Assembly: GCA_963978905.1 (NCBI GenBank)
Contig: OZ022258.1
Coordinates: 59,225,638-59,289,637, forward strand
Length of the DNA stretch: 64,000 bases
Direction: 5' to 3'
From: Trichostrongylus colubriformis
Taxonomy: Eukaryota; Nematoda; Chromadorea; Rhabditida; Trichostrongylidae
Shown here: positions 23,323-45,534 of the stretch, one piece after another
Layout: each line of letters opens with the position of its first letter
Position numbering within the stretch: the first letter of the stretch is position 1
Notes under the pieces: generated by a model
Seen by the model: the letters and a program-made list of their open reading frames with translations, nothing else
Databases searched by the model: none
What the model was told of the DNA's origin: nothing
Position numbers and translations under genes: made by a program

Positions 23323-23644
23323 CCAGCTTGCATCCCAGCCCCTTTCTTGCCATCGCACACAACCTCATTACACAGTCAAGGAAATTATCATCATCCGGTT
23401 GACTACTTTGTTCCTTCCTTTTCCATTCGCTGCCAAATTATAGCAGTTCATAATAGGTTGTAAGGAAAGTTCTTGCCGATTTTGCGCGTTCACAAGATAA
23501 ATTCAAATGTGAAAGCGCGTCAAAATGAATCAACTTACTGCTGTGCTCCTCAAATAGACGAGAAGTTGCTCTTTCTGAGTATATGCTTTCCTTAGAATGT
23601 CACAAAGTTTTCGAGTCATTAGGGAGATTTTAAAGTGCTGCGAA

Positions 23645-23650
23645 AATAAA
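23645..23650 (+). terminator. candidate polyadenylation signal of the madd-2-like gene
   Basis: The first AATAAA I see after the stop codon, 323 nt downstream. Position only; no transcript evidence. Confidence 0.3.
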
Positions 23651-23759
23651 ACTTTTCGGATGACTTCACTTCACGAGTTCCTGCTTAGTCGCGTCTCAGC
23701 AAAGGCAACCACAAATGTGAGTATTGCCAAGAGGGGGTGAAATAGTGGATGGAACACTT

Positions 23760-24340
23760 TTTCCCCTGGTTTCAGCAGTGCAGAAATGAAAATGAGTTGC
23801 TCGTTTTTATTTGATGAAATCGCTTTAACTATGACGGGAGGAAGCGTTTATACTTGCAAGGGATATCCAAAAGTAATGGTCTTCCCCACAAAAATGTGGG
23901 TGACTATCTCAGGTAGCTGTGATTCGAAAAAAACAAGAAATGGGTTCCGTACGACCACATGCGCGAGCGCATTCCCCACAGATCGTGTTCCAGCAACCGA
24001 AGCACTTGCAGGATGGAGCCCTCACTCTTCCACCATATTCATCAGATCTAGCGAACTAAGCCCCAATTTCCCAAACATCTGGTCAGCTCCGTCAGCCCTT
24101 CATCAAAATGAGACACGCAAGTATTCATTATGTTGTCAAAGGTGTAGCGAATCGAATGGTGCGTACTGTGAAAAAGGTGCTGTGTGCCGAGCTATGATAT
24201 CTCGAAGATGAAATTGCGAAACACCTGTCAAAACTTTCCTTACAACTTAACACAAATGTGCTGTACCGAATCAGCTTTACCGTGTTAACCTACGGGGGGT
24301 ATGGCTCATACTGATGCACATCCCGATGTACTATTTTCGT
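23760..24340. other. possible transposon remnant, weak
   Basis: A forward frame at about 24106-24260 reads VANRMVRTVKKVLCAEL, loosely like retroviral-type integrase or transposase C-terminal segments, broken by a stop. Evidence is too weak for assignment. Confidence 0.2.
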
Positions 24341-24429
24341 CAATAATAACTGGTATTCCATCATATGTACTTTTTATGTGAGCATGTTCGATAAAGTTTC
24401 ATATTTGAGTGTTACTGGAATGCACTGTC

Positions 24430-25130
24430 ACAACTCACTCTGATGCTATACATACATATAGTGAATAACTTAGTCTTGCCCAGCCATATTAGCCATTTTC
24501 ATCTACGTCCATCTAACCAGGCCATTATAATTCATAGAGAACACTTTTATAGGGAATATTCGCTTAAAGGCAACATTAGGGAAAGTCGGACGAAAAGTAA
24601 AAGAAGCAGTGAATGTGAAAGTCGAAATGCCTAGTAACAGGACAGTGAAGAAACAACGGATGGAATTAGCCAAAAACCCAAGAAATAGGACTCCCCTTTC
24701 CACTGTTGATTCTCGACGCGGACGACCTGCCCGTCAAGAGGAGGGTAGTATGATCTAGTTTTCTATTGGCATGTTGCCAAGTAAACAGAAGGGAATGTTT
24801 GGAAATACGACAACATCTATTATTTGGAGTGAGCTTAAGCTAAAACTGCGAAAGCGCGCCGCAAACCCTCGATCCTGCCGCATCTCCTTGGCCGCTCCCA
24901 CCCCAGTCAATCGGAAATTACGTCATCCATCGGGAGGCGGGATCGAAAAATCAAAGAGGCGGGACAGATGGCGATTGCGGCATTTGCGGTGTTTCTACAG
25001 CTCGGAGAGGCGCTTTTTCACCGGGATTTCGCCACAGATAGCCTTCTTAGACCCAGGACTACCATGTGAGTGACTTCCTGTGAGGATTTCTCCATTACCA
25101 CATTACCCCTAATGCTGTCTTAAGCTTAGC
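24430..25130. other. intergenic sequence, family V fragment at 24990-25090
   Basis: Otherwise nothing recognised. The stretch ggcgctttttcaccggga is shared with about 53350 and 7000-7050. Confidence 0.4.
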
Positions 25131-25850
25131 TAACATATTAAACGGAATAACTTGAGCTAAGCGAACATATTAAGCAGCTTCACCTAGGCTTGGAGGACTT
25201 CGTCTGTACAACTGGCAGACGCGGCTTGTACCACAACAAACCAGTGCACTAAACGTAATCAATGACCACGCGGTGGTCCACCCCAATGGTGGACGGTGTC
25301 CTGGTGGGAGGGGCTCAGTTTTCTCTCGATCGTTCGACTCTTCTTCTTGAACCCATTTTTAAACTCAGATGAGCGCACTGGGCACTAGGAATGATTTCTA
25401 GAAGAAGAATCGGACCATCGACAGAAACCTGGCCTCCCCGCCTACGCAACCAGCGAGCTTCAACTTTTCCACCCCTACAATTTGGCATATTCACTTACGC
25501 GTATCTCATATATTGGGCATATTCACTTGGGCTTAGCTAACATATCAGGTATACTCACTTAAGCTTGGCTAACATATTTGGCATATTCACTTAGGCTTAA
25601 AGGGCTTCATCTGTACCACTGGCAGATGCGGATTTGATCACAACAGGCCAGTGCACCAAACGTAAGCAATTACGAGGAGGTGGTCTACCCCAATGATGGA
25701 CGGTGTCCTGGTGGGAGGAGCCCAGGTTCCTCTCGATGGTCCAATTCTTCTTCTTGGTTACCTACTTTCTGAAGTTAGATGAGCTAGGAATTAACCAAAT
25801 AGTAGAATCGGAACATCGAGAGGAAAATGGCCCCCACTCCCACTTCTATA
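25130..25850. repeat. direct duplication with short tandem repeats
   Basis: Two copies of an about 240-bp block (about 25185-25420 and 25600-25840) share actggcagacgcgg/actggcagatgcgg, ggtggac/ggtgtcctggtgggagg and ttcttcttct. The spacer holds three or four copies of an about 36-bp motif with ggcatattcactt and gctaacatat. Confidence 0.75.
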
Positions 25851-26111
25851 CGACCACTACTGCCTAAAATTATGCAGCACGCACCAAATTGAAGAGATTT
25901 GGAAAAATAAAAGATGTGGTTAACGACATATGTATAAGGAGGGTCGATTTGCGATCATCCTCTAAGATGGAGGTGAATCTCTCTCTACTCTTCTCATTGA
26001 ATGCCTTGAATCAATCAAAGCTTTCAGTAGATCATCTATGAGCTTTCGGAACAGTAGCAAATGATTGGTTCCATTTCTTTTGCTTAACGGTGCACTTTCC
26101 AAGTCCACGTT

Positions 26112-26402
26112 CATACTTGCGCACCCACGCCTGCATCTGCGGCACCCTGGTGACGCGCTCCTCTTGTAAAGCGCTACATCCAACCACACTACAAGAATGG
26201 AATTCAGAAGAGTTCGGCATAGTATGGCACTATGCCGAGATTCGTATTGGAATTCGTAGAATCTCACTACGCTCATCATGCACAATCTCACAATGCCAAA
26301 ATTCGAATTTGAAACTGTAATGTGGTTGGATCGAGCGTTTTGCAAACGGAGCGCGCCCCTAGAGGCTGCCTTGGTCGGCGTGGGTGCGCAAACTATGAAC
26401 GC
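26112..26402. repeat. inverted-repeat element (MITE), 290 bp
   Basis: Ends gttcatacttgcgcaccc / gggtgcgcaaactatgaac are near-perfect inverted repeats of about 25 bp, and the interior is also partly self-complementary (ccaaccacactac against gtggttgg). No coding capacity. Confidence 0.75.
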
Positions 26403-27175
26403 CACCCGACTTTATAGCTAGTGCTTCTAGTTCCGCTCAGAAAAGTTTAAACTGGTGAAATTGAGAGGTGAGGGTAGGTGTCTGATTTTCTCAGCTTTTA
26501 GAAAGGTATTTGTGCAGAGCAAGTGATTACCTGTCCATCAAGACTGGCACAAATAACAACGTCAACGAGTTGCAGGGTGCCATGCATTATAAATCCAAGA
26601 ATATTACTGGAGTGGATAGAAAGGCGCACCAAGTTTTTGACAACTCGAAACCAACGCACAACAGCTACACAGCCAACCAGAAAGATTAGACTGCTATCAT
26701 GTTGTAAGCGAGATGTGGGATGTGCCTTGCATTCGGGTTCCTATCCAATGAAAACAGTGGTTCAGCCAGACTCTTAAAGAGGACATCTGGTAACTGCTGT
26801 GTTGGCTGCACCTAGTTGCCAGGGTAGAAAGGTGTTCGCCCGTCAGCTATAACTTGCCATTTCCTTCAGCATATCGCCTCTAACCGAGTTGGTTAAACGC
26901 CCCCTGATCTGTGACAGGTGTGAGGGTTTCCAATTAGATACGCCGACCCCTAGATCACAAAGGAATACATCGTCTAAAGTAGCTGCTACGGAATGGTGGT
27001 CGAATAGAGACCAGCGATTATAACGGGTGAGTACCCTCACGTCAGGATTTCGCACCGCGGCATGTCGCAAGCAAAGCAATGCGGACGAGCTAAAGGCGCC
27101 ATGTTGTTGGGTACCGAAGCGATTACGAGTCAATTGCGTATCGCGCCCCTAGCATTACCGTGTAATCGTACTAAC

Positions 27176-28207
27176 AAGGGAGGGACCCCACGTCGAAGTG
27201 GCCATCCGGAATGAGATACATATGGTCCGACGCATTTTCGGACGCTGATCCCGAATCTGTATTCGAAATTTGCAGAACGATTCTCTGGGCAAAGTTATGG
27301 AGGTTTTTCTGTGACGAGGCACTATTACATCAGCATAGCCGCTTGCAAGGCAAACAACGGCCTCAGTATTGGTAGTGTTCCGGATCTGCAGGACAAGGGT
27401 TATGGGTTTGCTCCCCGCCAGTACGGGTTTTTTTGCATTTTGTGTATAATTGTCAGTAAGTGCTTTTATTTCACTTCTGGACGTTTCCTTGTACTGGAAC
27501 CTACCGCACCCATCACTCTGCCACTTTATTTATAACTACTAACATTACTCACAAGGGAAGGATATCAAGTCGAAGAGATTCCCATACCACACGAATTAGG
27601 CGTTGTTGCGTAAAAAGATTGATTTTCGGGCACAGGAGGTCAAATTACCCCTCTGTGCAAATTTTTCAGCCAAATCTAGTTTTTGCTCCAACTTCAGAAA
27701 ATTGGGGGTGATCAGGGGATAAAGTGGTAGTTTTTGAATTTTCTTCTACTGAAAACCCTGCAACCTGAACAAGATAGCCTACACATCCCTTTTACACTTG
27801 CCCATACCACTAACCGTACGAAACAAGCGTCAAATAGGAGCATTTCCTAGGTAAAGGTCAACGACTTCTCCTTCGTTCAATGTGCTGCCACCCAATAGCT
27901 CGTGAATTTTTCCGAAATTTGGTCAAAATCTCGAACCGGCTAAAAACTTGTACCTTGGGGTAATTTGACTCCCTGAACACGAAAACCGCTCTGGTTTCGC
28001 GCAAGAACGTCTGGCTCGCGTGCTACGGGCTTCCAAACCTACCATATAATAGTACTGTTTTTTCAAAAAAAAACCTCCATAACTCCGCTCAAAGAATCGT
28101 TTTGCAAATTTCGAATACAGATTCGAGATCAGCGTCCGAAAATACGTCGGACCATATGTATCCCATTCCGAATGGCCACTTCGATCTGTGGTCCTTCCCT
28201 TGTACGA
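27176..28207. mobile_element. foldback element, family A, second copy
   Basis: Left arm about 27176-27310 and right arm about 28072-28207 are inverted copies (caagggagggacc, ggccatccggaatgagata, gcagaacgattctctggg and complements). The interior holds blocks seen in 11905-13844, such as aattacccctctgtgcaaattt and gcgttgttgcgtaaaa. A further partial terminus (cacaagggaagg) lies at about 27551. Confidence 0.75.
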
Positions 28208-29002
28208 CCCTACCACCGCGACGATCATAGCCCGCCCACACTGCGTCGCACGCCGCTCGTCGTCGTGGGAAATCCTGACATAAGGGTAGACACCCGATTA
28301 TAACTAAGGGTTTCCTCCGCTTCTCTGTTGCCTGCATCGGTCTTGTCTCAAAACAGTCTAAAATCTTACAGGGTGGATGAGTGATCCACTACTTTGCGAA
28401 GAGTCTATTACGTTGCAAACAAGGACTCAAGGTCGTGCGTATTGTACTGTATGTGCAAGATATTCATTCACAAATAAAATAGACATTCAAATAATGTGGT
28501 TAGGAAACACGTGGACGCCAACGCACTCTTTGAATATAGTAGCCACGGGATCGTCGAAGGTGAAAACTCCACGAAAATGGTATAGCGCAAGCACGTTTTC
28601 GTAACTCTCTTTAACAAATCGGTGATTCCTTTAACCAGGTCAAAGCAAGACGCATTCAGGACGGAAATAAAGAAGAAATGGAGGCATTCCCAAGACTACT
28701 CGGAATTGTACAAAACGAAACAGAGAATCGGAGCGAAAGAAAAACAAAATAGTAAAAGTGTAGATCACAAATGACCTAACCAGGTACAAATTATTCATAA
28801 ACTTCGAGCACGATACTCTCTCTATAAACGAGCCGGAACGCACATCGAACGAAACACAATGAAAGGAGTGCTCATGATGGAAGAAATACATAATATTCTG
28901 GTACACACGACATGTATTGTGATATACACGACGATGGATACCGCAAGTTATGGATGGGTACACAGATCAGATGAAGACTGAGATTGAAGCAAGTTTGAAC
29001 GT

Positions 29003-39350
<10,348 letters not shown>

Positions 39351-39361
39351 TGTGCTACTGT

Positions 39362-39373
39362 GCTGCGAAGATC
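39362..39373 (-). promoter_or_regulatory. candidate splice acceptor just upstream of the calmodulin ATG
   Basis: On the minus strand gatcttcgcag precedes the ATG by 12 nt. In nematodes such an acceptor close to the start codon is typical of spliced-leader trans-splicing; a conventional 5' non-coding exon is the alternative. Confidence 0.4.
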
Positions 39374-41463
39374 AAAACAACAGAAGCACAACTGTTATCA
39401 GTAGACGGCAAAAAGTATCTGTTCGACCTGAAAATAGCACAATTTGGACGACCACAGGGCAGGTGAACCGATGGCGGTAATCGCAACGGTAAACGTCATC
39501 GATCGTATGACATCGCTCATTGATAGCAAACAAAGTGGGGTGATAATGTACGAACCGCGAATCAGAATTTAGTGAGAAGGATGTGGTAACAACAACGAAG
39601 CAGGAACTGTATAGGTAACAAAAGGAGTCAAAAATAGCGGCTTAACTAGCCCAGCCACGAAAAAAATGCGACCAACCGAGTATCCGATATCGAGTTAGAA
39701 CAAATGGGAAACAGTGGACGACGGTGTTGAAGGACAGCTCGGCCTCCCAAGCGCTTCACACAACCTGGGGATTATCAGTAAAGACTAGCTAGCCGAACAC
39801 ATATAATGTCACAGTCAGACCCACAGGGTTTCGAAATGCCGCACGCACAGGAAGAAAGTAGCTGAGACGTTCACAACAAAAAAGAATCTCATTCCGTTAG
39901 CGCTTTCGACTGACACACTGTTTCAGAAAACACTATCTGCAAAACGGCGTTTTTTATCTTCTCAATATATCAACCAGATTTATGTTTTTTTTACAGAACG
40001 AGGAGAGCGAGTTCGAGAGATCCTTCCACAACAAAGAAAAAAATAAGAAGAGACGACAAGTATTGAAAAGCAACCACTGTCGATAGCCACATCGGGCCAC
40101 AGTATACGAAGGAAAACAAAAATGAAAAGAAAATGTAAAATAAAAGTAAAACTGCCCGAATGATCATATTATAGCCTACAAACATGGCAGAACAAGGGGG
40201 GACGGTCGTTGAGCGCGGCTCAGAATAAGGAACGCAACGATAAATCCACTCATTCGTGCTGCGCGAATAGCGCTCATACCTTCATTGGTGCGCTAGCGCG
40301 CTGTATCGCTGAGTTGAGAAACACCAAAGCTTTAAGTGGTTACTTGACGACAAACATTGGTGCTGAGGTATTTGGGAACCACTAGCCCATTCAACTAAGG
40401 CCTAAGTAAAAGGATAATTAACGTTACGAACTGATGATTGTACGATGGTACCAAATGTAGAACGACACCGCAGAAATGAGACCCTTTCCAATATATTAGC
40501 GTCCTAACATTTTATTCTGTCACACGCAACATTCATAGAGGATAATTTTCGTGTGATTCGGAATAATCGTTCCATCCTCTCAAAAATGCAAAAAAAAACA
40601 CAATTGATGTGGATCTTACCCTGAGCCTACAAAGGGGAAGAAGCTCTGAACGAAAGAACCACTTTCAACGTAACAAACTCTTTCCTGCACTAGGATATTT
40701 TCCCACTCACCCCAAGCACTTTCTCTTACCTAGGCTTGGGTAAAAGCTTACATCCCTATCTCCCTACACGAAAAACAACAAGTCCTACTAAGAGGGAATG
40801 TGAGTTTCAACTTATGATCAGAGAGTAGAAAAAAGCTTCGAGATGGGTGAATCAGTTACCAAGTGCAAAAATGGATATTTCATGTGAGAAACAGTTCACC
40901 TTTCCCTTTCCCCATCTCGTCCGAAATTGATCTTAAGATGCATGTAAGAGCCTGAAAAGTACAATTCCAGTAGTTTGCCATCTAGCAACTCGATCAGAAA
41001 CATTGGAAGCGAGCGCGTTGGAATACAGCCGGTGCTGACAGAATGCCAGAGAGACTGAGCCTACACTCGCCGCGAGTAGAGTGGGTTTGGTGATTGAACC
41101 CAGCATAAGAACAGGAGCGCCAACGTTCTCGAATATCCGGATATTTTACGCCAAGGAAAGATTAAAATCGATAGTGAAATGGGGATCCTCGCACCCTCGA
41201 CTTGGGATATTCGAAGGATCGACGGGTTCGCAATTTGAGAGACTTGGTGTAAAGCACTAGATGCCTATCGATTAAAACTGGAGGAGTACTAGTCACCAGT
41301 CAAAGACCATCTCAAACCGTGGATCCGTGACTTCGCTGATATTCCATAATGTTGGCTATGAACGTTGCTTGAGGGGTGCTCCGACATCTGCCATATCAGC
41401 ATCCGCTATTCTACTTTCATCTCGTTCCTTGCATCATTTATTTCGCCGACATCTGTCTGATCT
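39374..41463. other. upstream region of calmodulin, no recognised gene
   Basis: Would contain the calmodulin promoter; I see no element I can name. No transposon ends recognised. Confidence 0.35.
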
Positions 41464-41871
41464 TATGCCGCGTCATACCAAACTGAAAGAAATTGTTAGC
41501 GAATCGGCGTGAAGTAAAAGATGCGTATCGATCGAGAAAATGAACGCATTTGCGTCAAAAATAAGATACATATGGAGAAAATAAGAGCATTGGCGCATCA
41601 GCGATTTGAAAGATTGACGGATTTGCGTAAAGTAAAATATGCGTGTCAAAAGAATAAGATACATGTCAAAAGAAAAAATAACAGCATGGGCGCATCAATG
41701 ATTTGAAAGAATTGGCGGATCGCCGCATGCGCGATTTTGGCTATTTGCCACAATGCAAATAAAACGTGGTAGAATGTGGCACCGTCAAAAATCCCAAATT
41801 GCGGAAGCGCCGATGCGCAATACGCTGATGCGCCAAAAATCCGATCCAGTTGGGTATGAACGAAGCCTTAT
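41464..41871. repeat. MITE family Y, copy 1
   Basis: Right end gttgggtatgaacgaagcc, with a degenerate inverted end near 41464. The interior has repeated gcgcatcagcgatttgaaa / gaaaatgaacgcattt units and ggctatttgccacaat, shared with 52011-52411. Confidence 0.7.
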
Positions 41872-42149
41872 GCTAAATCAAACGTATGTCGTAGCGATGG
41901 TGATACTTCCTATGTTTGTCTCACAAACTTGATGATGCTGAGACGCTTCTTCGAGAAATCAGCCGTTTCAAGGTAACCCCACATTCAAATGCAGAAGTTA
42001 GCCTACTGAAGACAGGCCAAAGTCGAAACCCTGCAACAAGCCACGTATCCTTTCCCCTCAGAAAGTTGTATGCAATGAAGCAGAAAGACAAGAGTCAGAA
42101 AGACATTAGTTTCCGGCCCTCTACTGCTGACCGCACGAATGCGCAATAA

Positions 42150-44150
42150 ATGAAGATTTTAAACAATCAACTGCTAGCGATAGAGGATATCCGGGCGAAT
42201 ACTGAAAATCTGATCCCACGTTCTCAATTTCCGACCTCCAATTATAACCGTCTATACTTCATTCACTGTGCGCACTACTCTTTCACATTATTCCCAGGCT
42301 CTAGCAGCGCTCATACCTGACGCTTTGGGAAATGCGATGTATCGGCATGTCGGCGAATAGACGGAAAGTTCAGAAACTACCCTTGACGAGTATAAAATAA
42401 TGTAAAACCAACATGTATAGAACCTGTTGTAGCCACGGGATTTACCTCGCAAGTCGCTCCGAACTGTAATAGCGGACTACGTATAAGACAACTGAACCGC
42501 AGTTGCACAGTATGTAGTTTAACGAATAAGTGTACAACGTTGCTGAATTGATACTTGTGCGAGTGGACCCATCCACAGGTGCGGAACATTAGTTATGGAA
42601 ACTGGAGTTCTGCCATGCCGATGATCCCTTAATGGTATGACCCATTACCCAATACCGACTGAGCTATGGCTTATTGGAAGACTTGCAATCGCTTCGTTTT
42701 CATTTGACAGACCTACTCTGGACTGTACTGCTCTTCTGGCATCCATCACATATGCACGCTTCTTCTGTGCCGACAGATAATGCGGCGTCAGCAGACCGCG
42801 AATAACTGCGAGTATGCTAAGCGGTTCTTTATATAACTGGTACTGCCACATCCGAAGATTGATACGGCTCACAATTCAGTTGCTCGTGTCCGCGAGTGGT
42901 TGTTTATCCCCATCGAGTTCCGTTATTCAACTGTCACTCCCCACACACCGCGATTAGGTCAAAAAATAATTCCTCCAGAGCTTCGCCTCAAGCGGTTATT
43001 TAGTGAGCTGATCACGATTATGACATCCATTCTGACGTTTGCGCTAATTTCGCGCAACTGCACCAAATTGTGCAGCAAATTGTTTTGACCAAAGTCGCTG
43101 AAACTTGGCCTATGAGGTTTTCCAAGTTCTCTCTTCTTGTAACCTCGGCATTACTGTACTTGTCGATTTTGATGTTTGTTATGCCACACGAGGTTTTTAA
43201 GTGGAACCTTTATTAGTGGCCCAACGTTTCGACCGTTTCGTCTTCTTCAGAGGCCTGAAGATGGCTTGAAGCTCTTGATTTGTCAAGTACTCGAACAAGC
43301 GCCTCTTCCCTTCTAGCGTTTCCGACATCATTTCGGGAAAGCTCCCGAACAACTCAGTAGCAGGACAACAAACCCACCGATGGTTCCACCGCTTGTGGGG
43401 AGCGTGAGCTCTCAGCCACAGTTAGTAATGTAGAAATTGGCCTATGAGTATTATTTGAGGTGCTGCTCACAAATATGGCATTCACTTGAGGCGCTGACGT
43501 TGTTCAGTGCCACTGCGTGGAGCTTATGTAGCAGGATCACCACACTGCTCACGTGATTTTAGCTAAAGCCTCGATGGAGGAAAATTTTTCCTTCTCCACA
43601 AAGCTTGGGCGAAAAAATATACGGCCAAACGTGCAAATTTATGATTGGAGTATAGTATCAGGTGAAAGACGACAACGACCAGTTACATTAGTAGCACCAC
43701 AGCAGAAAAGAAAGGGTGACGTAATCTTGATTCCAAACGGCTTCTCCGCTAAGAGATAATGTCATATTTGTGATCAGCTCTCTAAATAACACCTGAATGA
43801 CAGTTTTGTAAGAAATTGATAAAGAGGTTGTTGTACTACTTTAGTGCAATTACACCAAGTTGGCGCCGACGTCAAAAACGAATGCGTGTTCGTGATCTGC
43901 GAAGGATAGACGTGTATATGCATATATGTGCATAATACCACCACCACATACATACTACATACCAGAATGCGATTTTGCGGTGTCGTCACTTCGATGCGAA
44001 GTCGAAGTTTTGCGAAATCCCATCAATTGCGCACGAGACAGCGAAATCGCAAACTCGGCGACTCGCAGGACGCGAGCTCGGTAACTCTCATAACAGCTTT
44101 AAGACAGTGATAGGGGTGATGTGGGTGCTAAGGAATTCCTGAACGATGCC
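42150..44150. other. intergenic, mostly unrecognised
   Basis: Holds a conspicuous cccaacgtttcgaccgttt / ctgaagatgg segment at 43219-43270 (a common motif of repeat termini in animals) and a family X fragment at 43965-44095. No gene supported. Confidence 0.35.
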
Positions 44151-44169
44151 ATTCTATTGATAACTAGAG

Positions 44170-44360
44170 GTCTAGGATGCCTATCTGCGGCGAAATCCCC
44201 TGCGAGAAAAAGGGCCCCTGAGCTGTGGCGAGGCGGTTTTTTTGCTCCAGCCGCCTTTCTTTCCCGATCCGCTTCCTAAGGTTGACTTTGCCGAACATGA
44301 CTGATATATGCAGTAATGAGCATGATAGCAGAACGGTACTTATCGTATCGTATTAGAACC
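44170..44360. repeat. dispersed repeat family V, copy 2
   Basis: ggcccctgagctgtggcg, gactttgccgaacatg and tacttatcgtatcgtatt align with 7020-7165. It bounds the BEL/Pao element on the left. Confidence 0.55.
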
Positions 44361-44642
44361 GTTGTTGTGGATTCACAACCATAACATCTCATTCCTATCG
44401 ACTTGCAGCTAGAATTGAACGATAACATGTTAGTTCAAGTTGTTTACCTTAGGACATAACTTAGATAAGCACCTATTGAAAAGATACCGCAGGCATGACC
44501 TCGCGGTATCAGTGTGCAACTAACTATGTATCCTAGGTATTTGCTCCTGGCGCGGTGCACTTTTTCATCCCCTAACAGAAGTGTCTCCAACCTTTTCGGT
44601 AAAGTATTCAGACCATATCTATGCACCACCCACATTTGTGTG

Positions 44643-44748
44643 TATATAAACCCCTATTACGATGTATTAAGGTCGGTTATTGTACAAAAGGTACGTCGTA
44701 ATAAACATATACTACACGTGCCTGTACAACCTTTGGTAATCCACCAAA
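44643..44748 (+). promoter_or_regulatory. putative LTR promoter and polyA signal of the BEL/Pao element
   Basis: TATATAAA at 44643-44650 and AATAAA at 44700-44705, followed within 50 nt by the primer-binding site. This is the layout of U3/R/U5. The left LTR border cannot be fixed because no second LTR is present in the window. Confidence 0.45.
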
Positions 44749-44749
44749 T

Positions 44750-44763
44750 TGGTGCATCAGCCG
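44750..44763 (+). other. putative tRNA-Gly primer-binding site
   Basis: TGGTGCATCAGCCG matches the complement of the 3' end of eukaryotic tRNA-Gly(GCC) (recalled sequence ending CGGCCGATGCACCA) at 13 of 14 bases. Position between the LTR-like signals and the gag leader supports it. Confidence 0.55.
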
Positions 44764-44777
44764 TAGGAAAAACCACC

Positions 44778-45262
44778 CCTTCTACGCTAGCTCTTCTCAG
44801 TGAGAGATAGAAGGTGAACTACATCAACTCAAATTTCTTCTACGGTTTCTCCCTGAGAAACACAGAAATTTGAAAATCTTCTACGCTAGCTCTCCCCAGT
44901 GAGAGATAGAAGATAACTCTACTTTCCACCAGCTGAAAACAAATCAAACCGTCTAAGCCAGTTCTCCTCAGTGAGAAATAGACGTTTGATGTCAATCTTT
45001 CTAACAAATTAGAAAGACAATCAACAGTTTATCCGCGACTCCTCACAGATCCGGAAAACTACCGTTCAAAGCCCTGTTAAGTCATTCTTCCCCAAAGAAA
45101 CGACAGGCAAAATCAAACAACTCATTTCTTTCGAACAAATTCGGAAGAAATTCGAGAAAATTTCTGAGATTCCTTCATAAGGGACCAGACAAAACCTTCT
45201 GCGCAAGTTTCCTCAGTGAGAAAACAGAAGAAACCTGAAATTTCGTGTGAGTCCTCCCTGAG
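44778..45262 (+). repeat. array of at least eight stem-loops in the retrotransposon leader
   Basis: Stem-loops at 44778-44814, 44830-44872, 44876-44914, 44945-44988, 44996-45017, 45073-45107, 45124-45151 and 45196-45230. Four of them (first, third, fourth and last) share one plan: outer stem NCTTCTA/TAGAAGN or its paired variants, inner CTC...cagtGAG. Stem bases differ between units but pairing is kept, which suggests selection on RNA structure. Lies between primer site and gag. Confidence 0.75.
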
Positions 45263-45463
45263 GAATCCAGAAAAAGAAGAAAAAAGACCCGCGTGGCAGG
45301 AGACATCCTACACGGAACCAACGAAGTTAGAAATCAAATAAAACGTAGCTGAAGCAACACACACAGCTTCATACGCATAGAATGGTTCCGAAACCCGTGC
45401 AAAAATCAACAAAGCACGAAGAAACTTCAACTTCTCTAAAGAAAATCAGTCATAAACATCAAA

Positions 45464-45496
45464 ATGGCAGAAATCCATGTGCATAAACAAAAATAA
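45464..45496 (+). CDS. ten-codon upstream ORF in the gag leader
   Basis: ATG in strong context (aaaATGG) encodes MAEIHVHKQK and stops 38 nt before the gag ATG at 45535. It could reduce gag translation if the RNA were made; chance occurrence is equally possible. Confidence 0.25.
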   Translation: MAEIHVHKQK

Positions 45497-45534
45497 CACT
45501 TGCTTGCACCTTGATTAAATCAAGTGAGGTGAAT

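Noticed and set aside
23786..24211. 141-codon open frame behind the madd-2-like gene
   Set aside because: No recognisable domain; the faint integrase-like segment nearby is in a different frame and broken, so no gene is called.
43219..43270. Possible hammerhead ribozyme (ctgaagaagac...gaaac on the minus strand)
   Set aside because: A CTGANGA box, a 3-bp stem and GAAA can be lined up, but the third stem and the cleavage triplet do not form. Treated as a repeat-terminus motif.
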